The translations under genes were made by a program, and so were the position numbers. The notes below the pieces were generated by a model. It did no database searches, was not told the DNA's origin, and worked only from the letters and a program-made list of their open reading frames with translations. A DNA stretch of 64,000 nt from Listeria ivanovii subsp. ivanovii (GTDB lineage Bacteria; Bacillota; Bacilli; Lactobacillales; Listeriaceae), in NCBI RefSeq assembly GCF_900187025.1, contig NZ_LT906478.1, positions 728,001 through 792,000 of the forward strand. The letters run 5' to 3'. Positions 17,193 to 26,012 of the stretch are shown here, one piece after another (positions within the stretch are counted from its first letter, which is position 1; each line of letters opens with the position of its first letter).

Positions 17193-17624
17193 ATGAACAA
17201 AAAAATGACATTTGTCAAAGGTACGATGGCTTTAATTGTAGGAGTAAGTATAATTTCAACTCCTTTGATTACAGCATATGCTGCAAGTAATGAAGTGAAA
17301 ATTACAATGGAGCGAAGATACGTGAGCGGAAAAGCAAATAATAAATTCCATTCACTAAATAAGGGAACAGTAAAATTGAATGTATCGGCAAAGGGATTTG
17401 GAAAAAGCAAACCGAGCTCGAGTATTGCTTTATACAAAAGTAGAATAGGAGTGGATCAGTATTATGGTAGAGTATCTGTTTCAAGTGGGGCAAATTACTA
17501 TTATAAAAATAAAACAAAAGAATTTCCTACAAAAGCAGATAAAAAATCTAGTGATTATTACTTAGTGGCTGAAAAAGCAATGGATCGATACACAGTTAAG
17601 ATTGAAGGGAAAGTTAGTAATTAA
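17193..17624 (+). CDS. secreted basic protein of unknown function
   Basis: This encodes 143 residues. A clear signal peptide (MNKKMTFVKG, hydrophobic core to about 27, cleavage after ITAYA) releases a mature protein of about 115 residues, rich in Lys, Ser and Tyr, with a likely beta-strand architecture (KGTVKLNVSAKG, YYGRVSVSSGANYYYK). It lacks cysteine and any cell-wall anchor. The start is ATG 17193 after AGGAGG; the upstream in-frame ATG is ignored. It lies 18 nt before a VanZ-like membrane gene. A secreted toxin, bacteriocin or inhibitor is possible, but I recognise no family. Confidence 0.7.
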   Translation: MNKKMTFVKGTMALIVGVSIISTPLITAYAASNEVKITMERRYVSGKANNKFHSLNKGTVKLNVSAKGFGKSKPSSSIALYKSRIGVDQYYGRVSVSSGANYYYKNKTKEFPTKADKKSSDYYLVAEKAMDRYTVKIEGKVSN

Positions 17625-17642
17625 TAGATTGGAAGAAAGTAT

Positions 17643-18224
17643 ATGTTGACATTTTCGATATTAGTAATGATGGTAGCACTTATTGTGTATATTATTTTTT
17701 TCTTATTAAGATGGTTAAAAAAGAAAGAAAAATTTGAGATTATTATTTTTAAAACATGTTTATACATCTATTGTTGTGGAGTAATAAAATATACTATTTT
17801 TCCTATTATGGTACAACCATTTTTAATAGAAGATACAAAAAAATATATAACTGGCCCTTATATGAATCTAATACCATTCAAAACAATTAGTGAGATGTTT
17901 ATTTATAGTACAGATAGTGATATTTTTCAAGTGATTGCAAATTTTATCATATTTGTCCCATTAGGAATGATTTTACCTTTGTGCTATCAAAAAATGACTT
18001 GGAAACATGTTTTTCTAATTAGCTTGTTCGCTACGGTAGGTATCGAACTTACACAATTATTGCAAGATATCATATATCAATCTCCATTTAAATTTGTTGA
18101 TATTGATGATATAATACTAAATTTTAGCGGGGGAATATTTGGGTATCTTGTCTTTATTTTACTTCGGCCACTTTTAAGGAAAATGGGATTATATATTGAT
18201 AAATGCGGAGTGAAGGCTAAATAG
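17643..18224 (+). CDS. VanZ-like membrane protein
   Basis: This encodes 193 residues. Helices lie at about 4-24, 36-55, 100-117, 124-143 and 160-180. The VanZ signature is present: MNLIPFKTISE, NFIIFVPLGMILPL, TVGIELTQLLQD and FVDIDDIILNFSGGIFGY. VanZ relatives change sensitivity to teicoplanin and other envelope-acting agents in some species. Here the partner is a small secreted protein, so a protective or export-linked role is an inference. AT content is high. Confidence 0.85.
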   Translation: MLTFSILVMMVALIVYIIFFLLRWLKKKEKFEIIIFKTCLYIYCCGVIKYTIFPIMVQPFLIEDTKKYITGPYMNLIPFKTISEMFIYSTDSDIFQVIANFIIFVPLGMILPLCYQKMTWKHVFLISLFATVGIELTQLLQDIIYQSPFKFVDIDDIILNFSGGIFGYLVFILLRPLLRKMGLYIDKCGVKAK

Positions 18225-18339
18225 AATAATTAAATCTAGCAATAATGAAATTACTTACATGGAACATATTGTGATGTCTTAATTTATTAATAAATAACCA
18301 CACTTTTTTCACAAAAAAGCACAAAAAGGGGCTAACAAC

Positions 18340-19011
18340 ATGATAGCAAAAAGTAGATTAAGAATAGCTATTTCTGCAGTGGCGTTAATTGTACTATGCT
18401 TGTGTGTTGGTATAATTTTAACCGCATGTTCGAATGATAAAAACACCAAAGAAAAGTCTTTGGAAAAGAATGAAATAGAACAAGTAAAACCAAAAAGTGG
18501 TGTTGTTTCGTATCATGGGAAATACCTTCAATTAGCTGATAATATAAAAGAACTTGATGACAGTTCACCGGTTATAGTTACTGTCACCAAGGGATCTGAA
18601 AAAACGTCTATTACTAGAGAATCTAAAGATAGTGATATACCGACAGATTTTTATACAATGAGTGAAGTAACGATAAATAATATTCAAAAAGATGAATCAG
18701 GAGTTTTGAAAGAAAATAATAAAATAAAAGTGTTAGAAGACAGTGTAGAGAATGTAGAAGTAGACGGTGAAAAATTTGATTTAACTATTGACGGGTATAA
18801 AAACATGCAAGAGGGCGAAGAATATACTCTTTTCCTCAGAAAGAGCACATCTGGAGATAATTATGTTTTAACTAATGCTCTTTTAAGTAAGTATCCTGTC
18901 GAAAAGGTAGAACAAGATGAATTATTTCTAGAAGGCGGGGAGAGTTTGGAAGAAACGGAGGATATGAAAGATACTTATCAAGAACTCTACAAAGAGGTTT
19001 TGAAGGAGTAA
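18340..19011 (+). CDS. lipoprotein of unknown function
   Basis: This encodes 223 residues. The signal peptide ends in the lipobox ILTACS (Cys about 31), so the protein is a diacylglyceryl-anchored lipoprotein on the outer membrane face. The mature part is acidic and contains a beta-rich region (SPVIVTVTKGSEKTSITRES, MSEVTINNIQKD, KIKVLEDSVENVEVDG, YTLFLRKSTSGDNYVL), as in small secreted beta domains. A KGGGG-type SD (AAAAAGGGG) precedes the ATG. It lies in the secreted/VanZ cluster, 115 nt after VanZ. Confidence 0.75.
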   Translation: MIAKSRLRIAISAVALIVLCLCVGIILTACSNDKNTKEKSLEKNEIEQVKPKSGVVSYHGKYLQLADNIKELDDSSPVIVTVTKGSEKTSITRESKDSDIPTDFYTMSEVTINNIQKDESGVLKENNKIKVLEDSVENVEVDGEKFDLTIDGYKNMQEGEEYTLFLRKSTSGDNYVLTNALLSKYPVEKVEQDELFLEGGESLEETEDMKDTYQELYKEVLKE

Positions 19012-19048
19012 TAGTTGGAGAATTCTCCATTATAGGAGGAAGAAAATA

Positions 19049-19229
19049 ATGAAAATAATGAAAAAAGTGAAAATGGCTTATAGGAGTTTATGTTCTTGAA
19101 GTTATTGCATGTATTTGTATATATTTAGCAACAGATATAAAGCTCATACTAGTCTTAGGGTTTATAGCATTTATGGGGATAGGATTCCAAATTTTAAGGT
19201 ACCGAAATGCAAAAAAAGAAATTAATTAA
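19049..19229 (+). pseudogene. small membrane protein, single-base frameshift
   Basis: An ATG behind TAGGAGGA reads MKIMKKVKMAYRSLCS and stops. Removing one T in the GCTT at about 19077-19080 joins it to IGVYVLEVIACICIYLATDI, then a second hydrophobic helix and YRNAKKEIN before TAA at 19227-19229. The repaired product would be about 59 residues with two membrane helices. It closes the secreted/lipoprotein cluster before the terminator. As read it is broken. Confidence 0.6.
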
Positions 19230-19238
19230 TAAACAAAA

Positions 19239-19292
19239 AACGCTATGTCTCCATTCTCAAAAATAGGAAATGAGACATAGCGTTGTTTTTAA
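19239..19292. terminator. bidirectional terminator
   Basis: 13-bp arms 19239-19251 and 19272-19284, with T5 after and A6 before, between converging transcripts. Confidence 0.9.
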
Positions 19293-19771
19293 CTATATGT
19301 AGCAAACACAGCAAGCATTTTCTCCAAATCCTTCTCAGACCTAGCAAACAACATTAACCGTTGACGATTTGTTTCAATCACGAGGATACCGTCTTCCGAT
19401 AAATTCATTCGTTCAATTTTATCATAAGGGAAGAATAATAAGGCGTAAAAAATACCGGTTTCTTTAAAGACTGCTCTTGAACTACGGAAAAAGCAGATGT
19501 AGATGAAAAGTACACCCATAATTGCTAGTAATACCGAAGTGGAGAATGGGCCTTCCCGGAAAAACGCATTGGAAACAAATAATAGCGCGATAATTCCGAC
19601 GAAAATATAGCCGTCCCAACGACCTCGAGAACGTAATTTGACAGTTAAAACAGATTTGCCTTTCCATAGTGGAATTACTGCATCATTATACAAGATGTAT
19701 AGTAGTGTCAGTATGTTGGCAACAAACAAAAAGATATTCGTAGCATCCCAAACCATTTTTTTATCACTCAC
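19289..19771 (-). CDS. DUF986/UPF0266 membrane protein (YobD-like)
   Basis: This encodes 160 residues. Three membrane helices (about 10-28, 52-70, 75-93) precede a cytosolic part with [20 protein letters not shown]. The family is regularly found beside mannose-type PTS operons (E. coli yobD next to manXYZ), as here, immediately downstream of mpoD on the same strand. Function is unknown. A terminator stands between it and mpoD, so it may be transcribed separately or by read-through. Confidence 0.8.
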   Translation of the reverse strand: MSDKKMVWDATNIFLFVANILTLLYILYNDAVIPLWKGKSVLTVKLRSRGRWDGYIFVGIIALLFVSNAFFREGPFSTSVLLAIMGVLFIYICFFRSSRAVFKETGIFYALLFFPYDKIERMNLSEDGILVIETNRQRLMLFARSEKDLEKMLAVFATYS

Positions 19772-19825
19772 AATCTATCATTAATTTCATTTAATCATAT
19801 TGTAACATAATTACCCAAACAAAAG

Positions 19826-19853
19826 GGAGAACCGGACTTGATTCCGATTCTCC
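19826..19853 (-). terminator. terminator of the mpo operon
   Basis: 10-bp arms 19826-19835 and 19844-19853 with one G-T pair; on the minus strand the stem runs into TTTTGTTT. Confidence 0.85.
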
Positions 19854-19876
19854 GTCTTTTAATGAATTTATATTAG

Positions 19877-20755
19877 TTAACCTAGTGGTGAATAGCCAGC
19901 TGGTGGAAGACCTAAAATTCCTGACCAGTAACCAAGAATACCAACGACGAATAGTCCTAGAATCAACCAAAGGGCATTGACTTTTTTCTTCAGAATCCAC
20001 ATACATGCGAATGTTAGAAGTAGGGCAAGAAGACCTGGCATTAATTGGTCCAAAATACTTTGAACGGTTGTTGGAACTTCTTTACCAGTTTTAGAGTCTG
20101 TAGTAGTATAAGCTACTAGCGGCACGTAAATCGTAGTCCATTTATTTACGAGCGCACCCATAACGAATAGTCCTAAAATAGAAGCACCTTCCGTTAGTTT
20201 TTGGAGTAAACCGCCAGACATATCAGATACAACATCAGTACCTTTTGTATAGCCGTAAAATACACCCCAATAACGGAATCCTAAACGAATCGCATTGAAT
20301 AATACGAAGAATAGGATGGGTCCGATAATGCTACCATCCGTTGCGAAACCAGCACCTAAAGCGGCTAGTACGGGACGAACAGTTCCCCAGAAAATTGGAT
20401 CCCCAACACCAGCAAGTGGTCCCATTAAGCCAACTTTGATACCATTGATAGCACCGTCATCAATATCAGCGCCGTTTGCTTTTTGTTCTTCCATTGCAGT
20501 GGTTACACCTAAGATTGGTGCGGCCATATAAGGATGGGTATTAAAGAATTCTAAGTGACGTTTGATTGCTTGCTCTCTTTCTGGTCCTTTTTCCGGATAA
20601 AGACGTTTAATGACTGGAATCACGGAGAAACAGAATCCTAAAGACTGCATCCGCTCAAAGTTCCACGACCCTTGGAAGAGGTTGGAACGAACGAATACTC
20701 CCATTAAATCACGTTTCGTTATTTTCTTTTCATTAACTATAATTTGTTCACTCAT
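19877..20755 (-). CDS. mpoD: mannose-family PTS component IID
   Basis: This encodes 292 residues of the EIID-Man family. It opens with KKITKRDLMGVFVRSNLFQGSWNFER and carries GLMGPLAGVGDPIFWGTVRP, both hallmarks. With IIC it forms the membrane channel for glucose/mannose. Its stop lies close to the operon terminator, and it begins 18 nt after IIC. In Listeria the Mpo permease is a poor transporter that acts mainly as a glucose sensor, signalling to ManR; that knowledge is from L. monocytogenes and is carried over by homology. Confidence 0.93.
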   Translation of the reverse strand: MSEQIIVNEKKITKRDLMGVFVRSNLFQGSWNFERMQSLGFCFSVIPVIKRLYPEKGPEREQAIKRHLEFFNTHPYMAAPILGVTTAMEEQKANGADIDDGAINGIKVGLMGPLAGVGDPIFWGTVRPVLAALGAGFATDGSIIGPILFFVLFNAIRLGFRYWGVFYGYTKGTDVVSDMSGGLLQKLTEGASILGLFVMGALVNKWTTIYVPLVAYTTTDSKTGKEVPTTVQSILDQLMPGLLALLLTFACMWILKKKVNALWLILGLFVVGILGYWSGILGLPPAGYSPLG

Positions 20756-20773
20756 ATTTTTTCTCCCCCTTCC

Positions 20774-21586
20774 TTAGTCATCAAGGTCGTCGTCGAGATC
20801 GTCTGCTTGACGTCCGCCGCCGCCTCCACCATATTGTTGGATAGCATCTTTCAATTGATATTTAGGGTTAAGTTGGATATAAATAATTGCTGCAACTAGA
20901 CCTAGAACACCTAGCGCTACTAAGTTGAAAGCTGTAAATGCCGCGACAACAAAACCTAAGAAGAAGAAAGGCATTAAATATTTAGCTGACATCATGTTAA
21001 TAACCATGGCATAACCAACGACAACGATAAATCCACCGGCTACGTTTAGACCGTTAACGATAACGTCCGGAATAGCATTTAACAGATTTTCTACGGCATC
21101 TGTACCAACTGTCACGGCAACAATCATTGCTGGAATTGCGATACGCATTGCTTGAAGTAAGAGTGCTGAAACATGTATCCAGTCGAGACTTCTGAGATTA
21201 CCTTCCTTACCAGCTTTATCAGCCATATGTTGGAAAGCAACTGTAATTGTACGAACAAGGATAGTAAGTACTTGTCCAAGTGCAGCTAAAGGAATTGCTA
21301 GTGAAATACCTACGCTGATATCTTGGCCCCCTGTAATAACTAAGATAGTTGAGATAATAGATGCAAGTGCTGCATCTGGTGCAACCGCAGCCCCGATGTT
21401 CATCCATCCAAGCGCGATCATTTCAAGTGTTCCCCCAATGATAATACCGGTCGTAATATCCCCAAGAACTAGACCAATTAGCGTACAGGCAATTAATGGA
21501 CGATGTGTTTGCCACTCATCCAAAATACTGCCCATACCACTAATACATGATACGAGGAATACAAGGATTAATTGTATTGCAGTCAT
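20774..21586 (-). CDS. mpoC: mannose-family PTS component IIC
   Basis: This encodes 270 residues of EIIC-Man, with several hydrophobic helices and the family segments GMGSILDEWQTHRPLIACTL and GGTLEMIALGWMNIGAAVAP. The C-terminus is unusual: QYGGGGGGRQADDLDDDLDD, a run of glycines followed by an acidic tail. I take ATG 21586, with GGGAGG about 9 nt upstream, over an earlier ATG 45 nt before that lacks a site. The 166-nt gap to IIB holds a small stem, which may alter stoichiometry by mRNA processing. Confidence 0.92.
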   Translation of the reverse strand: MTAIQLILVFLVSCISGMGSILDEWQTHRPLIACTLIGLVLGDITTGIIIGGTLEMIALGWMNIGAAVAPDAALASIISTILVITGGQDISVGISLAIPLAALGQVLTILVRTITVAFQHMADKAGKEGNLRSLDWIHVSALLLQAMRIAIPAMIVAVTVGTDAVENLLNAIPDVIVNGLNVAGGFIVVVGYAMVINMMSAKYLMPFFFLGFVVAAFTAFNLVALGVLGLVAAIIYIQLNPKYQLKDAIQQYGGGGGGRQADDLDDDLDD

Positions 21587-21752
21587 ATTTTTCCCTCCCA
21601 ATGTTTCTTTAAAATAATAAAATAATTTCAATACGCTGACTGACTAACCGAGGTGTTTAATGCATGAGCTTTTATTCATGAATCACCCCTTTAAGGCATT
21701 CCTTATAAACACTTGCATTCCTGAAATTTTTAAAAGATGTGTGATAGAGGTA

Positions 21753-22238
21753 TTATTTTTCTTTATCTAGTAGTGGAATTAATTTTACTTTGTTATCAGA
21801 AGCGACTTTGCGGATTTCTAGTTCGATGCCTTTTTCATCTAATTTACGGAAAGCTGCTTCATCTTTTTCATCAATGGAAACAGCATTGGTAATCATGTGT
21901 TTGCCTTCACGGAAAGCCATACCACCAATGTTGACGGTTGTAATATTGACTCCAGCTTCCACTAAAGTTAATACGTCTGTTGGGTTGGTGAATAGTAACA
22001 TTACAGGAGTAGTTGCATATTTTGGATTGTTGTATACGCGAATCCCTTTTTGTACGTCTACAACGCTTGCTTTTACTCCAGGAGGGGCTACTTGCGTAAG
22101 AAGTGTTTTACGAACTTCATCTTTTGCTACATCATCACTAATAACGATGATACGTTCTACTTGTGTTTCCTTTGTCCAAACTGTTGCTACTTGACCGTGA
22201 ATTAAACGGTCGTCAATACGTGCTAAGCGAATTTCCAT
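21753..22238 (-). CDS. mpoB: mannose-family PTS component IIB
   Basis: This encodes 161 residues. The active-site histidine His14 is in RIDDRLIHGQVATVW, the standard EIIB-Man motif. It accepts phosphate from IIA and passes it to the sugar; unphosphorylated or phosphorylated IIB of Mpo is known to modulate ManR in Listeria. Its start overlaps the IIA stop by one base. Confidence 0.94.
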   Translation of the reverse strand: MEIRLARIDDRLIHGQVATVWTKETQVERIIVISDDVAKDEVRKTLLTQVAPPGVKASVVDVQKGIRVYNNPKYATTPVMLLFTNPTDVLTLVEAGVNITTVNIGGMAFREGKHMITNAVSIDEKDEAAFRKLDEKGIELEIRKVASDNKVKLIPLLDKEK

Positions 22239-22672
22239 TATAAATCGTCCTCCCCGACTTGTTTTTCCATTTTTGGTAATGATTTTTTTAGTGACTTAAC
22301 GCCACCAATTCCTGCTTTAAGAGCAGTTTCTACTAAATCTTTTTGATTACTTGCGGTGCGCATTGATAGCACTTCAAGTAACATCGGAATATTGACACCA
22401 GTGACAACATCCATATTTTCTTTTGGTAGTGCAATTTGGCTTGAAGCATTATAAGGACTGCCACCAAATAGATCAACCATAAAAATAACGCCTTCAGAAG
22501 TATCCATTTTTTCTAGTTTTTCATTAAATTTGGTAATTAGCGTATCCGTGTTTTCTCCAGGAACAAAAGTAATAAATTCGACATTGTCCTGTTTACCGAT
22601 AATCATTTCGGCCGATTTCAAGAGTTCACGTGCAGATTCACCATGTGTGCCAATAACAATTCCAACTGGCAT
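22238..22672 (-). CDS. mpoA: mannose-family PTS component IIA
   Basis: This encodes 144 residues. His10 in VGIVIGTHGESA is the phosphorylated residue and FMVDLFGGSPYN is the second family motif. I begin at ATG 22672, where AAGGAGGAG lies about 7 nt upstream; a longer in-frame version would run back over the sigma-54 promoter. First gene of mpoABCD. Confidence 0.94.
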   Translation of the reverse strand: MPVGIVIGTHGESARELLKSAEMIIGKQDNVEFITFVPGENTDTLITKFNEKLEKMDTSEGVIFMVDLFGGSPYNASSQIALPKENMDVVTGVNIPMLLEVLSMRTASNQKDLVETALKAGIGGVKSLKKSLPKMEKQVGEDDL

Positions 22673-22721
22673 AAGTATCTCCTCCTTAAAGCGGGGATAT
22701 GAATCCTCCATTAATACTAAC

Positions 22722-22736
22722 GCAATAACCATGCCA
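22722..22736 (-). promoter_or_regulatory. sigma-54 (RpoN) promoter of mpoABCD
   Basis: On the minus strand TGGCATGGTTATTGC gives GG at -24 and GC at -12 with exact 12-bp register, matching TGGCAC-N5-TTGCA closely. The start point would be near 22711, 38 nt before mpoA. An AAA+ activator gene, manR, lies just upstream. Confidence 0.88.
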
Positions 22737-22822
22737 ACTTTTCTGTATTAAACGACCTCCTTTGTAAATAGAAGTGTTCTAAGGCTTTTCTAAGCATTAA
22801 GTAGTAGTTGGCTGAGGTCATG

Positions 22823-22856
22823 ATACGCTATAAAATTACCTTAATACACTATAAAA
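22823..22856 (-). promoter_or_regulatory. phased direct repeats, candidate ManR upstream activating sequence
   Basis: ATACGCTATAAAA (22823-22835) and ATACACTATAAAA (22844-22856) match at 12 of 13 positions and start exactly 21 bp apart, two helical turns. They lie about 110-145 bp upstream of the predicted sigma-54 start, the usual distance for an enhancer. The TTAATACACT core recurs at the manR promoter. Confidence 0.6.
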
Positions 22857-22944
22857 CTCTTTTTCAGACATACATACAACCTTACCCTAAAAAACTAGCT
22901 AGAAAACTTCATAATAGCCATTTGTACATTATTAATGAAAAAAA

Positions 22945-22990
22945 GAGCTAAGACAACTATTGATAGAAAATTCAACAGGTGTCTTAACTC
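22945..22990 (-). terminator. terminator of manR
   Basis: 11-bp arms (one G-T pair), 22980-22990 and 22945-22955, followed on the minus strand by T7. Confidence 0.9.
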
Positions 22991-23002
22991 GTATGAAAAG
23001 GA

Positions 23003-25819
23003 TTATACAATTACTTCTGGCTGGATTTCATTTAAAATATCATACAAATAGCATAATTCGTCATTGGTTAGTTTTAAATTCATCTTATAAATAACTTCTT
23101 TGTTAGTTTCCTCAAGTGCCTTGAAAACAAGGGTGTTGGTCATCGTTTTTTGCTCATGATAAGTCAGACCATCATTTAAAACCATCCGTTCGAGTGCGCA
23201 ACCAACGTGAATAAGTAAGTTGATTTTAAAGGTATTATCGAGTTCATAGCCAAGTTTTTTCTCCAGCACATTTGCAAAGGAACTTAAGATATCGATGGTT
23301 TTTTTTGGATTCAAGTAGGTTAAAAATTCGTTTAAGCTTTCCTCAATAATCTCTTTAGCAATTCGGCCAGTTTCGCCTGTTTTTACGATGATGTTGCGTT
23401 GTTTTACAAGACTAACTAATTGCTCTTCACCGTCATTTCCAAATAGTCGTTCAAGTGGGATGAAAGGGATTTGGATTTTTGGATCTTGAATACCAACAGC
23501 CATAATAATGTCGTTCTCTTCTTGTAACTGCTCAAGTCGGGTATCCATTTCGTGTAGGCCAATTGGGATGACTTTAATTGCATCCGTTGTAATGGTGTCT
23601 AAAATGTTTTCGATGAAAAGTTGGAGTTTTTCGGCTGTTCCTTCACCAGTAGCACAAATAGTAACGATAGCATGTGGTTTTTGACTAGAATCAAGTGAAT
23701 CATCTTCGGAAGTATAGCCTCCGTATCCTCGGAAGTCTTTCAAAGAGTCATAAATACTATCTAGCTCCATGTCCAAAATATTGGATTTTCGAACCGCTTC
23801 AATGACTGTCGCTGTAGAAACCATATCAATCGAACGAACCGAAATCCCTGTACGTTCGGAAATCACTGGTGCAAAACTTGTAAGCGACCCCATGTCAACT
23901 AAAAGCAGGAGACCACGCCCCATATCCATCTCCCGGGCACGTTCCGTTAATTTATCAAGGACAATTTTTGGACTTTGATCTAGTGGCATATCAATTCCTT
24001 CTACTAGACCTTCACCTAGAAGTTTTTTTGCTACACTGACCATGCTACTCGCAGTATTATTTCCATGAGTTGCTACAAGTACAGCAACACGCGCATTTTC
24101 TTGATCTTTTAAAAGCGAACTAATGAGTAAGGTTAAATACATAACTTCCATATTAGGGACGCGAATGTGAAAAGTTGCTTCGATGTCATCTTTAATTTCG
24201 CGCGAGAGTTCGTATGCTTCGGGTTGATCATTGACCACATTTTCGATATTCGTATATTTGAGTGGCTTATTGCTTTCAATTCGTTTAATAAAGGACGTCA
24301 AATGGAGACTAAAAGCCAGCAGGAAGCGTTCATTCAGCTTTTTACCAAGTTGATGTTCAATTCTCTGCTCCACGCCTTCTGCAAAATTAAGGATTTCTTC
24401 ATTGACAATTTTTAAAATATTTTCTCGGTTGTGAATGGTGTTTTTAAATTTATTATAAAAACTATTAAGGTGAATATCAATATCCATTTTGATGAATTTT
24501 TTAATATCGTCATCTTCCACACCTTGATCCATTAGTATAGATGCTTTATCTTCAATGATTTTATATAAGTTAAAGTTAGGCTCATATTCATCGGAGGTAA
24601 TCAAAGTATTATTAAGTTCTGGAAAAATGGTTGTATAGGGTTCTAAGTACTCGGCGATAGCTTGAAGTTCTTTTCGGCGATTACTAAAGTGGAAGAATCC
24701 ATCTTTAATGTTGATTGGTAAAGTTTTAAAATCAATCAAAATTTCATCATCTTTATCAAAACTATTCAAGAATCCTTGAGCACAAACAAGTTGAATATTA
24801 GATTTTAATTGACCAATATTTCCGTAAGTGGTGTTGCCAAGTAAAGCTTTTGCGGCTTCATCTTCAATCCTAATCGGTTTATTGACACGATGAGCTTCAC
24901 TAGACAGTAAGTATTTAAGTAGCTCGACACGTTCAAAAGCAGTTCGTTCTTCCAAACTTGGTAACGTAATAATAATTGGAATTCGGCGCATAAATGTTTT
25001 TAATAGGGAAGATTCTGGATTTTCTGTTGTTGCACCAATGATAAGCACGTTTGAGGTTCGCGTCCGGTCCGTCTCGCCAAGTTTATTGTAAGTCCCAGAG
25101 TCCATTAAGTAGAAAATCATTTCTTGACCTTCAGGAGGTAGACGATGAATTTCATCCAAGAACAAGATACCGCCATCTGCCTTTTCAACAAGACCACCTT
25201 TGTCATTTTCGGCGCCAGTGAAAGCACCTTTAACATGACCGAAAATATGGGACATCAGAAGTTGTGGATTATTATAGTAATCGGCACAATTGAAAATAAT
25301 AAACGGCGCATCAGTAGGTAACCGCTTAGCATGTTGCGAAAAACGATACATTAAATTGGCAAAGAGCGTTTTACCGACACCTGTTTGCCCAAGAATCATC
25401 GTATGTAGTCCGTTTGGTGGATAAAGTACAGCAGCTTTGGCTTGTTCGACAGGTGTTTTCAGACTATCATTTGCTCCAATTAAATCATCAAAAGGGCTTC
25501 TTTCCGCGATTTTGGGTTTAAGTAATTTTAAAAGAGCCTCGCAACTTTCAAATTCAAGTTCAGTATCTGCAAGTATTCGTCCAATTTCTTCTTCAACAGC
25601 TTTTCTGGGAAAATAAAGCACTGGTCGGCCAACGATTTTGATAATTTTTCCTTGTCTGTGAAGTTCATTTAATTCCATGCTGACATTATTTCTTAGAATG
25701 TCTAAAGTTTCTGAAATACGGGATGCGGTAAATCCTTCATTATTCTCAAGTTGTTCGCGAATCGTCATGGTAGAGGGATTTTCTAAAATAAATTCATAAA
25801 TGCGATCAATACGCTTCAT
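23003..25819 (-). CDS. manR: sigma-54-dependent activator ManR (LevR family)
   Basis: This encodes 938 residues. The N-terminus is a winged helix (about 1-70). The AAA+ domain has Walker A GQTGVGKT (144-151), the sigma-54 contact GAFTGA (198-203) and Walker B GGILFLDEIHRL. PRD1, an EIIA-Man-like domain (VAVLVATHGNNTASSMV), an EIIB-like segment and PRD2 (histidines in NLLIHVGCALERM) follow. PTS phosphorylation of the PRD and EIIA/B domains sets activity. ManR drives mpt and mpo expression in Listeria. It is intact, with full family length. Inverted TTAATACACT-type repeats stand before it. Confidence 0.94.
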   Translation of the reverse strand: MKRIDRIYEFILENPSTMTIREQLENNEGFTASRISETLDILRNNVSMELNELHRQGKIIKIVGRPVLYFPRKAVEEEIGRILADTELEFESCEALLKLLKPKIAERSPFDDLIGANDSLKTPVEQAKAAVLYPPNGLHTMILGQTGVGKTLFANLMYRFSQHAKRLPTDAPFIIFNCADYYNNPQLLMSHIFGHVKGAFTGAENDKGGLVEKADGGILFLDEIHRLPPEGQEMIFYLMDSGTYNKLGETDRTRTSNVLIIGATTENPESSLLKTFMRRIPIIITLPSLEERTAFERVELLKYLLSSEAHRVNKPIRIEDEAAKALLGNTTYGNIGQLKSNIQLVCAQGFLNSFDKDDEILIDFKTLPINIKDGFFHFSNRRKELQAIAEYLEPYTTIFPELNNTLITSDEYEPNFNLYKIIEDKASILMDQGVEDDDIKKFIKMDIDIHLNSFYNKFKNTIHNRENILKIVNEEILNFAEGVEQRIEHQLGKKLNERFLLAFSLHLTSFIKRIESNKPLKYTNIENVVNDQPEAYELSREIKDDIEATFHIRVPNMEVMYLTLLISSLLKDQENARVAVLVATHGNNTASSMVSVAKKLLGEGLVEGIDMPLDQSPKIVLDKLTERAREMDMGRGLLLLVDMGSLTSFAPVISERTGISVRSIDMVSTATVIEAVRKSNILDMELDSIYDSLKDFRGYGGYTSEDDSLDSSQKPHAIVTICATGEGTAEKLQLFIENILDTITTDAIKVIPIGLHEMDTRLEQLQEENDIIMAVGIQDPKIQIPFIPLERLFGNDGEEQLVSLVKQRNIIVKTGETGRIAKEIIEESLNEFLTYLNPKKTIDILSSFANVLEKKLGYELDNTFKINLLIHVGCALERMVLNDGLTYHEQKTMTNTLVFKALEETNKEVIYKMNLKLTNDELCYLYDILNEIQPEVIV

Positions 25820-25832
25820 TATAATACCTCCA

Positions 25833-25880
25833 TTTAGTGTATCCGAAAACGTTTAGTGTATTAGAACGAATTAATACACT
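25833..25880. promoter_or_regulatory. manR upstream repeats, TTAGTGTAT/TTAATACACT
   Basis: Three copies of one element: 25833-25842, 25852-25863 and, inverted, 25871-25880. The last two give a perfect 9-bp inverted repeat (25855-25863 and 25872-25880) with an 8-nt spacer. The same TTAATACACT is in the mpo enhancer, so ManR or a shared factor may bind both. Confidence 0.5.
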
Positions 25881-25951
25881 CTTAAATTCTGTATTTAGTT
25901 TAGCATGCCTAGTGAAAAAGTCAATGATTATTGAATAAAAAACAAATTGAC

Positions 25952-25971
25952 TAGTACACTTGATAGTACTA
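25952..25971 (+). promoter_or_regulatory. operator TAGTAC-N8-GTACTA in azoreductase promoter
   Basis: Perfect 6-bp inverted repeat lying between TTGACT (25947-25952) and TACTAT/TATAAT at about 25970-25979. A redox-sensing MarR/DUF24 repressor is the usual kind of regulator for this family of enzymes. Confidence 0.5.
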
Positions 25972-26012
25972 CTATAATAGAAGTAACAAATAAAACGAAT
26001 GAGGTGTTCATA

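Noticed and set aside
17066..17437. 123-residue hydrophobic frame on the minus strand
   Set aside because: It is antisense to a gene with AGGAGG and a signal peptide, and has no ribosome site.
20774..20830. Glycine run at the end of mpoC as a frameshift artefact
   Set aside because: The reading continues to a plausible acidic end and stop, so it may be a natural variable tail; no sign of lost frame.
25840..25862. CcpA cre site at the manR promoter (GAAAACGTTTAG)
   Set aside because: Three mismatches to the consensus; the bases are better explained by the TTTAGTGTAT repeats.
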